64,000 nucleotides of DNA from NCBI RefSeq assembly GCF_003931565.1, contig NZ_RRYI01000002.1:62001-126000 (forward strand), read 5' to 3'. This DNA comes from Caulobacter sp. 602-1 (lineage in GTDB: Bacteria; Pseudomonadota; Alphaproteobacteria; Caulobacterales; Caulobacteraceae). Under the pieces are notes generated by a model that saw only the letters and a program-made list of their open reading frames with translations, was not told where the DNA came from and did no database searches. The translations under genes were made by a program, and so were the position numbers. Positions within the stretch are counted from its first letter, which is position 1. The number at the start of each line of letters is the position of its first letter. This document shows positions 42,248 through 50,401 of this stretch, in pieces.

Positions 42248-42260
42248 TGATAAGTTATCA
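42248..42260. promoter_or_regulatory. TetR operator candidate of the RND operon
   Basis: TGATAAGTTATCA is a perfect palindrome around a central G, flanked on both sides by ATCGAT words (CGATCGAT before, GATCGATAG after). It lies between the divergent pump operon and the tetR gene, 22 bases upstream of the adaptor ATG, where a repressor could block both promoters. Confidence 0.6.
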
Positions 42261-42314
42261 GTGATCGATAGCGAGGGCTTGTCAAGCTTGGATAGCAGTG
42301 GTCAACGACCGTCG

Positions 42315-42947
42315 ATGAAGTCTCCCCAAACGCGTTCCCCGCGTAAACCCAAGGGCCATGGCGCCGAGCGCCGCGAGGAAATCCTCGACGCCGCCCAGAG
42401 CCTGTTCGCCCAGAAGGGCGTCCACGCGGTCTCGACCCGCCAGATCGCCGAGATCGCCGGCATCTCGCAGCCGGCCCTCTACGCCTATTTCACCACCAAG
42501 GACGATATCGCCGCCGAGCTGTGCGTGCGGGCCTTCGCGATCCTGGGCCAGCGGATGGCCGACGCGCGGGTCGGCTACACCCCGACCACCGAGAATTTCG
42601 ATCGCTGCCTGCGGGTCTATATCGACTTCGGCCTCGACCATCCCGACGCCTACCGAGTGGCCTTCATGCTGGAGAAAAGCATCGACGGCTCGTTTCTGGA
42701 AAAGACCGGCGGAAAGCCGATGGCCGCCGGCAAGGAAGTCTTCCAGGTGTTCGTCGAGATGGTCGGCGAGCTGCACGCCGGCGGGCTGATGGCCGGCGAC
42801 GACGTGATGGCCGCGACCCAGTCGCTGTGGGCCGGGCTGCACGGCCTGGTCTCGCTGCTGATCGCCCGGCCGGAATTTCCCTGGATCGAACGCGAGACGT
42901 TGATCGCCACCCATGTGGCCATGCTGCGCAGAGGCGCGCTCAAGTAG
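42315..42947 (+). CDS. TetR family regulator of the efflux operon
   Basis: 210 residues. A basic N-terminal arm (SPQTRSPRKPKGHGAERRE) is followed by the helix-turn-helix (EILDAAQSLFAQKGVHAVST, QIAEIAGISQPALYAYFTTK) and a TetR_C-type ligand domain. It is divergent from the RND adaptor and pump with a palindromic TGATAAGTTATCA between, which is the classic layout for a drug-responsive repressor. The ATG at 42315 is chosen because the basic arm fits; upstream in-frame codons are not supported by a ribosome-binding site. Confidence 0.9.
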   Translation: MKSPQTRSPRKPKGHGAERREEILDAAQSLFAQKGVHAVSTRQIAEIAGISQPALYAYFTTKDDIAAELCVRAFAILGQRMADARVGYTPTTENFDRCLRVYIDFGLDHPDAYRVAFMLEKSIDGSFLEKTGGKPMAAGKEVFQVFVEMVGELHAGGLMAGDDVMAATQSLWAGLHGLVSLLIARPEFPWIERETLIATHVAMLRRGALK

Positions 42948-43010
42948 GGGCGTTGAAGTAGAAGGCTCGGACCTCTAAGTGAGCGCCTCGCTCTTTCGGG
43001 AAGGATCCCC

Positions 43011-43211
43011 ATGGCCCAGCTCCTGCCGCTCCAATCGTTCAGCCTGCAGGAGACCGACGACGGCTACCGCCTGCTGGTCTCGGCCATCGGCGGCGAGTCG
43101 CTCTACGTCTCGATCACCCCCGACCAGATGGACGACATCATCGACAGCCTCGAGAACGCCATGGGCGGCGAGGGTGAAGGCGAAGAGGGCGAGGACGACG
43201 CCGAGTTCTGA
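43011..43211 (+). CDS. Small acidic protein of unknown function
   Basis: 66 residues. LQSFSLQETDDGYRLLVSAI with GGESLYVSITPDQMDDIIDSL looks like three short beta strands and a helix. The tail is almost entirely Gly, Glu and Asp (GGEGEGEEGEDDAEF), giving a strong negative charge. AAGGA lies ten bases before the ATG. The tail could act as a DNA or protein mimic, but I do not recognise a family. It stands 63 bases after the tetR stop on the same strand and may be co-transcribed with it. Confidence 0.65.
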   Translation: MAQLLPLQSFSLQETDDGYRLLVSAIGGESLYVSITPDQMDDIIDSLENAMGGEGEGEEGEDDAEF

Positions 43212-43234
43212 GGCCAGACGCCGCCCTCTGTCGG

Positions 43235-43597
43235 CTATTTGTCCTCGCCGTCGAGGAAGACGTAGATCACCGCGATCCGGCCGTCGCGGACAAGGATGAA
43301 GTCGTGGCCGGCATAGCGCGGCGGCTCGCCGACCGGACCCGAGACCCACGACAGTCGACCGGCGTCATGGCTGGCCTGGGCGGGCGAGGTCTCGGTATAG
43401 GCGAAGGTCGGGTGCGAGGCTCGGATGACGCCGGCGATCCTGTCGATCGCCTCGCGGCCGTGGTGACCCTCGCCATCCGGGCCGTAGAATACCGCATCCT
43501 CGGCGTAGAGTTCGTCGATCGCGGCCCGGCGGCGGGCCGGATCGCCCTCGCCGAACACCTCGTGCAGGTTGCGGGTCAGCAGTTGTTCGATGGTCAT
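43235..43597 (-). CDS. NTF2-like (SnoaL/DUF4440-type) protein
   Basis: 120 residues with the cone-shaped NTF2 fold pattern: a first helix (DPARRRAAIDELYAEDAVFYG) leading to GPDGEGHHGREAIDRIAGVIRASH and closing strands (GHDFILVRDGRIAVIYVFLDG). Such proteins bind or isomerise small molecules. It lies 11 bases downstream of the SDR gene on the same strand, so they form an operon and may act on the same substrate. A LysR gene is divergent from the pair. Confidence 0.85.
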   Translation of the reverse strand: MTIEQLLTRNLHEVFGEGDPARRRAAIDELYAEDAVFYGPDGEGHHGREAIDRIAGVIRASHPTFAYTETSPAQASHDAGRLSWVSGPVGEPPRYAGHDFILVRDGRIAVIYVFLDGEDK

Positions 43598-43608
43598 CTG
43601 AAGTCTCC

Positions 43609-44364
43609 TCAGACCTGGGTCATGCCGCCGTCGACGAACAGCTCGGCGCCGGCGATGAACGAGGCGTCGCTGGACGCCAGGAAGGTGACGGCCTTGGCGA
43701 TCTCGGACGGGTCGCCGACGCGGCCCAGCGGGATCTGGCTGGCCATGGCGTCGAGCAGGCCCTGCTGGGCGGCGGCGTCCGGACCGGCCAGCTCGACCAG
43801 GCCCGGCGTCTTGATCGGCCCCGGCGAGACGACATTGACGCGGATCTGGCGGTCCTTGAGGTCGTTCGTCCAGCCGCGCGCCAGGTTGCGCACCGCGGCC
43901 TTGCTGGCGCCGTAGACGCTGAACGCCGGCGTGCCGTCCGAGCCCGCCGTCGAGCCGATCAGCACGATCGCGCCGCCGTCGCGCAGCAAGGGCAGGGCCT
44001 TCTGCACGGTGAAGATCACGCCCTTCACGTTGCGGCCGAAGGTGTCCTCGTAGTGCTCTTCAGTGATCGCGCCCAGCGGCAGCATCGACCCGCCGCCGGC
44101 GTTGGGCACCAGCACGTCGATATGGGCGTGGCGCCGCTGGACGGTGTCGTACAGCGTGTCGAGATCGGCCAGCTTGGAGGCGTCGCCCTGCACGCCGGTC
44201 ACGTCGCCGCCGATCGCCTTCACGGCGGCGGCCAGTTCGGCCTCGCGGCGGCCGGTCACGTAAACCGCGGCGCCGAGCTCGGAAAAGCGCTTGGCCGTGG
44301 CCAGGCCGATGCCGCTGGCCCCGCCGGTGACCACGACCACCTTGCCCTCGAAAGTCTTGTTCAT
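43609..44364 (-). CDS. Short-chain dehydrogenase/reductase
   Basis: 251 residues. The classical SDR motifs are the TGGASGIG cofactor loop near residue 14, NAGGG in [13 protein letters not shown], the catalytic S-Y-K seen as IGSTAG and YGASKAA, and PGPIKTPG after it. The Arg residues in VTGRREAEL after the second strand favour NADP(H). The substrate is unknown. ATG 44364 is used, with AAGGA upstream; an ATG at 44373 would leave no spacing. The divergent LysR gene is the likely activator. Confidence 0.92.
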   Translation of the reverse strand: MNKTFEGKVVVVTGGASGIGLATAKRFSELGAAVYVTGRREAELAAAVKAIGGDVTGVQGDASKLADLDTLYDTVQRRHAHIDVLVPNAGGGSMLPLGAITEEHYEDTFGRNVKGVIFTVQKALPLLRDGGAIVLIGSTAGSDGTPAFSVYGASKAAVRNLARGWTNDLKDRQIRVNVVSPGPIKTPGLVELAGPDAAAQQGLLDAMASQIPLGRVGDPSEIAKAVTFLASSDASFIAGAELFVDGGMTQV

Positions 44365-44481
44365 CGTCTTCATCCTTGTTGAGCCGGCGGCTCGTCCGTC
44401 GGTGAAAACAACATGTGATCGGGACGAAAAGCGGAGTAGACGGGTAAATCGGCTTTCAGCGTTCCATTGGTGAGACAATCC

Positions 44482-45387
44482 ATGGCCGTCGACCTCAACG
44501 ACTACGTTCTGTTCGCCGAGGTGGTGGCGCACGGCGGCTTCGCGGCGGCGGGCCGGGCGCTGCGCCAGCCGAAGTCGACCCTCAGCCGTCGGATCGCCGC
44601 CCTCGAGGCGCGGCTGGGCGTGCGGCTGATCGAGCGCTCGACCCGCCGCTTCCGGGTGACCGAGGTCGGTCAGGCCTTCCACGAGCGCTGCCGCCTGCTG
44701 ATGCTCGACGCCCAGCAGGCCGACGCCGTGGTCGCCGAGGCGCTGAGCGAGCCGCATGGGCTGGTGCGCTGCAGCTGTCCGGTCGGTCTGGTCGAGGCGC
44801 TGTCGCCGACCTTCCAGGCCTATATGGCGCGCTATCCGAAGGTGCGGCTGCAGATCGTGGCCGTCGATCGGCCGGTGGACCTGATCGCCGAGCGGATCGA
44901 CCTGGCCATCCGCGTGCGCCTGACGCTGGACACCGACGCCGCCCTGACCCTGCGCACCCTGGGCCGCTCGACCCGCATCCTGGTGGCCGATCCCAAGCTG
45001 GCCATGCGTTGCGCCGGCCAGCCGCTGGCGGCGCTGTCTGACCTGCCGACCCTCAGCCCCACCGACCAGATCGGCGAACTGGAATGGGAGTTGCTCGACG
45101 CCGACGGCGAGGCGCGGACGGTCAAGCACACGCCGCGCATGACCTGCGGCGACTTCGGGGCCCTGCGCGACGCCGCCGCCGCCGGCCTGGGCGTGGCCTT
45201 CCTGCCGGATCACGCTTGCCGCGACCTGCTGGAAGCCGGGCGGCTGGTGCGGGTGTTCCCCGACTGGAGCAGCCGGGTCGGCATCGTCCACGTGGTCTTC
45301 ACCACGCGGCGCGGTCTGCCGCCGTCGGTGCGCGCGCTGATCGATCAGCTGGCGGACGCGTTCCGGCGCGGTGGGATCACCGACTAG
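44482..45387 (+). CDS. LysR family transcriptional regulator
   Basis: 301 residues. An N-terminal winged helix ([56 protein letters not shown]) is followed by the two-lobed periplasmic-binding-protein-like effector domain ([20 protein letters not shown] onward). It is of the CrgA/AaeR-like branch that commonly sits opposite SDR or quinone-oxidoreductase genes. It is divergent from the SDR-NTF2 operon with a 117-base gap. Its stop overlaps the 3' end of the convergent MocR gene by 11 bases. Confidence 0.93.
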   Translation: MAVDLNDYVLFAEVVAHGGFAAAGRALRQPKSTLSRRIAALEARLGVRLIERSTRRFRVTEVGQAFHERCRLLMLDAQQADAVVAEALSEPHGLVRCSCPVGLVEALSPTFQAYMARYPKVRLQIVAVDRPVDLIAERIDLAIRVRLTLDTDAALTLRTLGRSTRILVADPKLAMRCAGQPLAALSDLPTLSPTDQIGELEWELLDADGEARTVKHTPRMTCGDFGALRDAAAAGLGVAFLPDHACRDLLEAGRLVRVFPDWSSRVGIVHVVFTTRRGLPPSVRALIDQLADAFRRGGITD

Positions 45388-46723
45388 TCAGGGCTTCCAG
45401 CTCCGTCAGCGCCCGGCTCAAGGTCGCCCGCTTGGCCGCGGCGCCGAGCGAGACCCGCAGACCCTCGCCGACCGCGCCCGGCGCCCGAAAGGCCTCGGCC
45501 CCGACCAGAGCCAGGCCGCGATCCCTGGCGGCCGGCGTCGCGGTCGCGCCGGGCAGCCAGACGTGCAGGCTCTCGGGCCCGCCCAGCGCCGCCGGCAGCA
45601 GCTCGGCCGCGAGGGCGCGGCGGGCGACGGCTTCCTCGCGCACGCCCTCCAGGATGCGGGTCGCGACGCCGTCGCGGATCCAGTGGGTCACCACGGCCGC
45701 CATCAGCGGCGCGGGCATCTGGGCGATGGCGTGGAGGGCCTGGGCCGCGCCTTCCGCCTGCCCCGGTGGCGCGACGATATAGGCCAGGCGCAGGCCGGGC
45801 GAGAGCGCCTTGGCGGTCGTGGCGATATGGAACACGCCCTCGGGCCACAGGGCGGCGAGAGCGGGGAGGGGCGCGGTCGGCAAGAGGCCATAGGCGTCGT
45901 CCTCGAGGATGGTCACGCCGGCCGCGCGGGCGATCGCCACGACCGCGTCGCGCCGCGCCAGACCCATGGTCGCCGCCGTCGGGTTCTGGAAGGTCGGGGT
46001 GCAGCACAGCAGGCGCGGGCGATGCCGGGCGATCAGCCGATCCAGAGCTTCGGGCTCCAGCCCTTCGGCGTCCATCGGGCAGGCTACAACGGTCAGGCCG
46101 CGCCGGGCGGCGGTGGCCAGCAGGCCCGGATAGGCGAAAGCCTCGGCCAGGATCGTGTCTCCCGGCGTCGTCAGATGGTCCAGCAGGGCCGACAACGCCG
46201 TCTGGGCGCCGCTGGCGACGATCACCCGCGCGGGATCGACCTCGCCGAGGCTTGGAGCCAGCCAGGCCGCGCCGGCCGCGCGCTGGGCCAGGGAGCCCGC
46301 GCCCGGGTGGTAGGCCATCAAGGTCGCCGGATCGGTGCGAGCCAGGATCGCGCCGGTCGCCTCGCGCAGCAGAGCGCCAAGGTTCAGTCCCGCCGGCGGC
46401 GGCGGCAGGTTCATCGACAGGTCGACCAACCCCGCCTCGTCCTCGACCGCGCGGGAGCGGATGAAGGTGCCGCGCCCGGCGGTTCCCTCGATCAGCCCCC
46501 GCTCGCGGGCCAGGGCGTAGGCGCGGGTCACCGTGGTGAAGTCGATCCCGACCAGCCGGGCGACCTCGCGCTGGGCCGGAATCTGGTCGCCGGCCTGCAG
46601 CTCGCCTTCGGCCACGGCCTGCTCGAGCGCCGTGGCGAGGCGGCGATAGGCGGGACCATCCAGGGTCTCGATACGGCGCAACCATGCGGCGGCCGGATTC
46701 GGTGATCCCTTAGTTGCGGACAT
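45377..46723 (-). CDS. MocR-type regulator (GntR domain fused to class I aminotransferase domain)
   Basis: 448 residues. The N-terminal GntR winged helix ([54 protein letters not shown]) is joined by a linker to an aminotransferase-like domain that binds [43 protein letters not shown] and the Schiff-base Lys in [15 protein letters not shown]. MocR proteins use PLP adducts with amino compounds as signals and usually control PLP, GABA, taurine or transport genes. A perfect 10-base inverted repeat lies 11 bases upstream of the ATG, between this gene and the DUF983 gene. Confidence 0.92.
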   Translation of the reverse strand: MSATKGSPNPAAAWLRRIETLDGPAYRRLATALEQAVAEGELQAGDQIPAQREVARLVGIDFTTVTRAYALARERGLIEGTAGRGTFIRSRAVEDEAGLVDLSMNLPPPPAGLNLGALLREATGAILARTDPATLMAYHPGAGSLAQRAAGAAWLAPSLGEVDPARVIVASGAQTALSALLDHLTTPGDTILAEAFAYPGLLATAARRGLTVVACPMDAEGLEPEALDRLIARHRPRLLCCTPTFQNPTAATMGLARRDAVVAIARAAGVTILEDDAYGLLPTAPLPALAALWPEGVFHIATTAKALSPGLRLAYIVAPPGQAEGAAQALHAIAQMPAPLMAAVVTHWIRDGVATRILEGVREEAVARRALAAELLPAALGGPESLHVWLPGATATPAARDRGLALVGAEAFRAPGAVGEGLRVSLGAAAKRATLSRALTELEALTSR

Positions 46724-46733
46724 GGCTCGATAT

Positions 46734-46759
46734 CCATACATTGATCGCACAATGTATGG
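46734..46759. promoter_or_regulatory. MocR operator candidate
   Basis: CCATACATTG (46734-46743) and CAATGTATGG (46750-46759) are exact inverted repeats separated by 6 bases. A second, smaller inverted repeat, ACAATC (46761-46766) and GATTGT (46771-46776), lies alongside, nearer the DUF983 start. The site is between divergent genes and probably regulates both. Confidence 0.65.
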
Positions 46760-46791
46760 AACAATCCTGCGATTGTAGGAAGGGGCCTCCG

Positions 46792-47202
46792 ATGGCCGAC
46801 TATGAAGTTTACGACTCGCCGACGCCAATCGAGGCCGGCTTCAAGTGCTGCTGCCCGCGCTGCGGCGAAGGCAAGCTGTTCGGCGGCTTCCTGAAGCTGG
46901 CGCCGAAATGCGATCGCTGCGGCCTGGACTACAGCTTCGCCGATCCGGCCGACGGCCCCGCCTTCTTCGTGATGAGCGGCATCGGCATCGTGGTGATCGG
47001 CATCTTCGCCTGGGTCGAGGTGGCCTATCACCCGCCGCTGTGGGTGCATCTGGTGACGGTGTTCCCCGCCCTGATCATCGGCTGCCTGGCGACCCTGCGC
47101 CCGGTGAAGAGCTGGCTGGTCGCCTCGCAATATATCAACAAGGCCGAGGAAGGCCGCTTCGAGAGCCTGGGCCGCCACGACTTCGACTCGCGGCGGCTCT
47201 AA
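46792..47202 (+). CDS. DUF983 membrane protein with zinc-ribbon-like head
   Basis: 136 residues. The N-terminal CCCPRCGEGKLFGGFLKLAPKCDRCGLDY has two CxxC pairs, a zinc-ribbon pattern typical of DUF983. Two TM helices follow (AFFVMSGIGIVVIGIFAWVE and LVTVFPALIIGCLATLRPV), then a short tail. Function unknown; in other alphaproteobacteria it is often near cytochrome oxidase or NUDIX genes, but not here. AGGAAGG lies seven bases before the ATG. It is divergent from the MocR regulator. Confidence 0.9.
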   Translation: MADYEVYDSPTPIEAGFKCCCPRCGEGKLFGGFLKLAPKCDRCGLDYSFADPADGPAFFVMSGIGIVVIGIFAWVEVAYHPPLWVHLVTVFPALIIGCLATLRPVKSWLVASQYINKAEEGRFESLGRHDFDSRRL

Positions 47203-47213
47203 GGGGCTGGGGG

Positions 47214-47687
47214 CTAGACCCCCAGCGACCCGGCCACCTGACGCGTGGCCGCGTTCAGGCGGTTCCAGACATTGATCGCCGAGATGCTGATCAGCAGGCC
47301 CGCCAGCGCCTTTTCGTCATAGTGACGAGCGGCCTCGTCCCAGACCTCGTCGGACACCGGATCGGCCTTGTCGGCGACGCGGGTCACGGCTTCGGCCAGG
47401 GCCAGGGCGGCGCGTTCGGCCTCGGTGAAGTAGGGCGTGTCGCGCCAGCCGGCGACGGTGGCCACGCGTTCGGGGCTCTGGCCGGACTTGAGGGCGCCGC
47501 GGGCGTGCATCTCCAGGCAGACGCCGCAGCCGTTGATCTGGCTGACGCGCAGGTGCAGCAGTTCGTGCAGGGTTTCCGGCACGCCCTCGACATGGGCGGA
47601 CCTGGACAGCGCCATCATCGCCTTCATGGCGTCGGGCAGCAGGTGAGCGGGCTGGGTCATCCTGGCGTTCATTTGGCGGGCTTGCAT
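47214..47687 (-). CDS. Carboxymuconolactone decarboxylase-like (AhpD-type) protein, ECF41 partner
   Basis: 157 residues. The AhpD-like core has the CxxC active-site pair with a nearby His in NGCGVCLEMHARGAL, followed by RVATVAGWRDTPYFTEAERA and ALAEAVTRV. These proteins reduce peroxides or disulphides. Genes of this type are the standard genomic partners, and transcriptional targets, of ECF41 sigma factors, and an ECF41-type gene is divergent here. The start is ATG 47687 with AGGAG nine bases upstream; the longer frame to 47792 runs through the promoter region. A -35/-10 pair matching the ECF41 promoter faces this gene. Confidence 0.92.
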   Translation of the reverse strand: MQARQMNARMTQPAHLLPDAMKAMMALSRSAHVEGVPETLHELLHLRVSQINGCGVCLEMHARGALKSGQSPERVATVAGWRDTPYFTEAERAALALAEAVTRVADKADPVSDEVWDEAARHYDEKALAGLLISISAINVWNRLNAATRQVAGSLGV

Positions 47688-47720
47688 CGGTCTTGCTCCT
47701 TGCGGTTTGGCGACGCCGCC

Positions 47721-47747
47721 GGTCACATCCGGCGGCTTGCGTTCGTC
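47721..47747 (+). promoter_or_regulatory. ECF41-type promoter for the sigma factor gene
   Basis: GGTCACA (47721-47727), a 16-base spacer and CGTC (47744-47747) match the published ECF41 form TGTCACA-N16/17-CGTC apart from the first base. The predicted start of transcription is a few bases after 47750, giving a leader of about 30 bases. Confidence 0.65.
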
Positions 47748-47755
47748 GAAGAGGT

Positions 47756-47782
47756 GACGAAGCCCGACGGAGCGATGTGACC
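47756..47782 (-). promoter_or_regulatory. ECF41-type promoter for the AhpD-like gene
   Basis: Read on the minus strand, GGTCACA (47782-47776), a 16-base spacer and CGTC (47759-47756) form the same promoter as on the plus strand. The two copies face each other; the outer 10 bases (CGGTCACATC at 47720-47729 and GATGTGACCG at 47774-47783) are an exact inverted repeat. Confidence 0.65.
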
Positions 47783-47783
47783 G

Positions 47784-48641
47784 ATGCCGCAAGAAAATGT
47801 CCTGGCCGACCGTTTCGAGGCTGATCGGGCGCGTCTGCGCGGCGTGGCCTACCGGATGCTGGGCTCGCTGCCCGAGGCCGAGGACGCCGTGCAGGAGGCC
47901 TGGCTGCGGTTGTCACGGTCGGGCGCCGACGGCGTCGACAATCTGTCGGCCTGGCTGACCACGGTCACCTCGCGCGTCTGCCTGGACATGTTGCGGTCGA
48001 GAAAATCCCGTCGCGAGGACGCGCTGGATGGCGGGATCGAGCCCTCGGTCAGCGGCGAGGACGCGGTCGAGCGCGAGACGATCCTGGCCGACTCCGTGGG
48101 GCTGGCCCTGCTGGTGGTGCTGAAAGCCCTGAGCCCCGCCGAGCGGATCGCCTTCGTGCTGCACGACCTGTTCGACATGCCCTTCGAGCAGATCGCCCCG
48201 ATCGTCGAACGCACCCCCGAAGCCGCTCGCCAGTTGGCCAGCCGCGCCCGTCGCCGGGTGCGCGGCGGCGAGGCGTCGCTGGACGCGGCTCAGACCGCGC
48301 AGAAGAGCGTGGTCGACGCCTTCCTGCTGGCCTCGCGCACCGGTGACCTGGCGGGACTGATGGCCGTGCTGGCGCCGAACGTTGTGGTCCGCTCCGACGT
48401 CCTGGGCGGCGGCGGTCAGGTCCGCGAGCTGCGCGGCGCCGAGAAGGTGGCCAATTTCTACAACGGCCTGGCCCAGACCGCCCGCACGGCCCTGGTCGAC
48501 GGCGCGATCGGCGCTGTGGTGGCGCCGCTGGGCCAGCTGACCCGCGTGCTCGACTTCCGCGTCGAAAACGGCCGGATCGTCGAGATCTTCGTCGCCGGCG
48601 ATCCGGCCCGCCTGGACGCCGTCGAAGTGGCGATGGTCTAG
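47784..48641 (+). CDS. ECF41-type RNA polymerase sigma factor with C-terminal NTF2-like domain
   Basis: 285 residues. Sigma region 2 is in RLRGVAYRMLGSLPEAEDAVQEAWLR and region 4 in LSPAERIAFVLHDLFDMPFEQIA with ARQLASRARRRVRGG. From about residue 170 an extra SnoaL/NTF2-like domain follows (VVDAFLLASRTGDLAGLMAV, then a strand-rich end), the hallmark of ECF41 (SigJ-like) factors, in which the extension replaces an anti-sigma factor and modulates activity. WLTTVTSRVCLDMLRSRKSR is the typical region 2-4 linker start. No anti-sigma gene is present. Its ATG directly follows the palindromic promoter element; GGAG lies eleven bases upstream. It is expected to transcribe itself and the divergent AhpD-like gene. 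Confidence 0.93.
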   Translation: MPQENVLADRFEADRARLRGVAYRMLGSLPEAEDAVQEAWLRLSRSGADGVDNLSAWLTTVTSRVCLDMLRSRKSRREDALDGGIEPSVSGEDAVERETILADSVGLALLVVLKALSPAERIAFVLHDLFDMPFEQIAPIVERTPEAARQLASRARRRVRGGEASLDAAQTAQKSVVDAFLLASRTGDLAGLMAVLAPNVVVRSDVLGGGGQVRELRGAEKVANFYNGLAQTARTALVDGAIGAVVAPLGQLTRVLDFRVENGRIVEIFVAGDPARLDAVEVAMV

Positions 48642-48642
48642 C

Positions 48643-48951
48643 CTATTTCAGCAGCAACTGCCCACGCCGCGACAGCTCGTCCTTGATCTTGCCGGCGGCC
48701 ATGCCCAGCAGACCGGGAAGGCTGATGTCGAGGCGGGCGTGGTCCTCCAGCACCTGGACGACGCCGGTGATGGTCGAGCCCATGGCCACGGCCGAGAAGT
48801 TCAGCACGTCGCCGGCCCAGCTCTGGGTGAAGCCCTTGGCGTCGCCGCCGGGGATCTGGCCGGCCAGCTGCGCCAGGCCTTGCTCCAGGCGGCGCTTGGC
48901 CTCGGCCGCGCCCAGCTGGTGGGGGATGTTGATGCTGACGGTCTTGGCCAT
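48643..48951 (-). CDS. Polyhydroxyalkanoic acid system family protein
   Basis: 102 residues with the PHA granule-region family pattern: an opening SINIPHQLGAAEAKRRLEQG, a middle block WAGDVLNFSAVAMGSTITGV, and an end DISLPGLLGMAAGKIKDELS. Members lie near PHA or lipid genes and are thought to associate with granules; the function is not well defined. No phaC or phasin gene is in the window. It is convergent with the sigma factor gene with 1 base between the stops. Confidence 0.85.
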   Translation of the reverse strand: MAKTVSINIPHQLGAAEAKRRLEQGLAQLAGQIPGGDAKGFTQSWAGDVLNFSAVAMGSTITGVVQVLEDHARLDISLPGLLGMAAGKIKDELSRRGQLLLK

Positions 48952-49085
48952 GGGGGCGGTCCTTTCGAAGTCCTTCGGCGAAACGCGGTCAACCGAAGCC
49001 TGGCTGCATACGTCCGATTCTGGCGCAAGGCCAGGCCAAGGTCGTCGTCATCAGATGAGGCCCCTCATCGGACCGGGGAAAAGAC

Positions 49086-49292
49086 ATGACCGACTTCGCC
49101 ATGACCCAGCCGTTCGCCCGTCGGGCCCGCTTCGTGCGTCCGGGCCGTCCGGGCGGCGTTCTCGGCGCCATCCACTATGCCGGCGTGCTGCTGGTCTGGC
49201 TGGCCCTGTTCGTCGTCGACCGCCCGCTGGCCCTGAAGGTGATGGCCGAGCGCCGCGCGGACTCGCCGATCCCGCGTCGCTGGGGCTGGTGA
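49086..49292 (+). CDS. Small single-TM protein of unknown function
   Basis: 68 residues. A strongly basic N-terminal segment (FARRARFVRPGRPGG) is followed by one TM helix (IHYAGVLLVWLALFVVD) and a short basic tail. The arrangement is that of a small inner-membrane protein. A GGGGAAAA run precedes the ATG. No family recognised. The gap from 48952 to 49085 before it contains nothing else that I can identify. Confidence 0.55.
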   Translation: MTDFAMTQPFARRARFVRPGRPGGVLGAIHYAGVLLVWLALFVVDRPLALKVMAERRADSPIPRRWGW

Positions 49293-49339
49293 TTTTGGGG
49301 GGCTGGTAGGACACCGCGAAACGCGGCATCCCTTCGGGC

Positions 49340-50341
49340 ATGTCGATCGCTGTCTCCGTCCGCCCGGTTTCGCACCCGCTAAAGGCCCCGTTCCGCATCT
49401 CGCGCGGGGTCAAGACCGCCGCCGATGTGATCGAGGCGGTCGCCTCGGCTGACGGCCACGTCGGGCGCGGCGAGAGCGTGCCCTATGGCCGCTACGGCGA
49501 GACGGTCGACAGCGTGCTGGCCCAATTGGCGCCGGCCCTGGCCTCGACCGATGTGGAGGCCGCCTGCGCCGCACTGCCGCCTGGCGCCGCTCGCAACGCG
49601 CTGGATTTGGCGCTGTGGGACCTGCGGGCCAGGCGCACCGGGGTCAGCGTGGCCGCCGCCACCGGCCTGCCGATCCCCTCCGCCCTTGTGACCGCCGTGA
49701 CCGTCAGCCTCGACACGCCCGAGGCCATGGGGGCGGCGGCCCGGGCCGTGGCCGACGCGCCGCTGATCAAGATCAAGCTGTCGGCCGAGGACCCCGCCGC
49801 CCGCCTGCGCGCTGTCGCGGCCGCCGCGCCCAATTCCCGCTTCATCGTCGACCCCAACGAGGGCTGGACCTTCGACATTCTCGACGGATTGAAATCCCTG
49901 CTGGCCGACCTGCCGATCGCTCTGGTCGAGCAGCCGCTGCCGGCCGACGCCGACCATGACCTCGAAGGCTGGGACCCGCCGTTCACGGTGTGCGCCGACG
50001 AGTCCGTCCATGTCGGCGGCGACCTGGCGGCGCTGAAGGGGCGCTACCAGGCGGTGAACCTCAAGCTGGACAAGACCGGCGGCCTGACCGAGGCGGTCGC
50101 CATGCTGAAGTCGGCCAAGGCGCTGGGCTTCCAGGTGATGACCGGCTGCATGGTCGCCTCGTCCCTGGGCGTCGCGCCGGCGCTGCATCTGGGCGGGGCC
50201 AGCGACTTCGCCGACCTCGACGGGCCATGGTGGCTGGCGACCGATCATCCCGGCGGCCTGCGGGTCGAGCGCGGCCGGATCACGCCGCCGAAGCCGGGTT
50301 TCTGGGGTGATGCGAAGGGGGCCGAGGGGCTCTGGCTGTAG
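49340..50341 (+). CDS. Dipeptide epimerase / N-acyl amino acid racemase-like enolase-superfamily enzyme
   Basis: 333 residues. The enolase-superfamily barrel has the K-x-K base in LIKIKLSAEDP, metal ligands in FIVDPNEGW (Asp), LVEQPLP (Glu) and VCADESVH (Asp), and the second base in NLKLDKTGG. The N-terminal capping domain starts HPLKAPFRISRGVKTAADVI, as in L-Ala-D/L-Glu epimerases (YcjG/YkfB) and the related DgcA N-acetyl-D-Glu racemase. Recycling of murein peptides is the usual role; the absence of a dgcN gene beside it leaves the two possibilities open. It is followed by an unrelated membrane protein gene after 60 bases. Confidence 0.88.
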   Translation: MSIAVSVRPVSHPLKAPFRISRGVKTAADVIEAVASADGHVGRGESVPYGRYGETVDSVLAQLAPALASTDVEAACAALPPGAARNALDLALWDLRARRTGVSVAAATGLPIPSALVTAVTVSLDTPEAMGAAARAVADAPLIKIKLSAEDPAARLRAVAAAAPNSRFIVDPNEGWTFDILDGLKSLLADLPIALVEQPLPADADHDLEGWDPPFTVCADESVHVGGDLAALKGRYQAVNLKLDKTGGLTEAVAMLKSAKALGFQVMTGCMVASSLGVAPALHLGGASDFADLDGPWWLATDHPGGLRVERGRITPPKPGFWGDAKGAEGLWL

Positions 50342-50401
50342 CGGGCGGAATCTTTTTCGAGGTTTGGCGCGTATCTTGGTGACCAGACCCGAGGTCTCGC
50401 C

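Noticed and set aside
38009..42250. A 1413-codon open frame on the plus strand
   Set aside because: It is antisense to the RND pump and adaptor. Its translation is low-complexity Gly/Arg/Gln/His/Val-rich, with no domain, and no start signal supports it.
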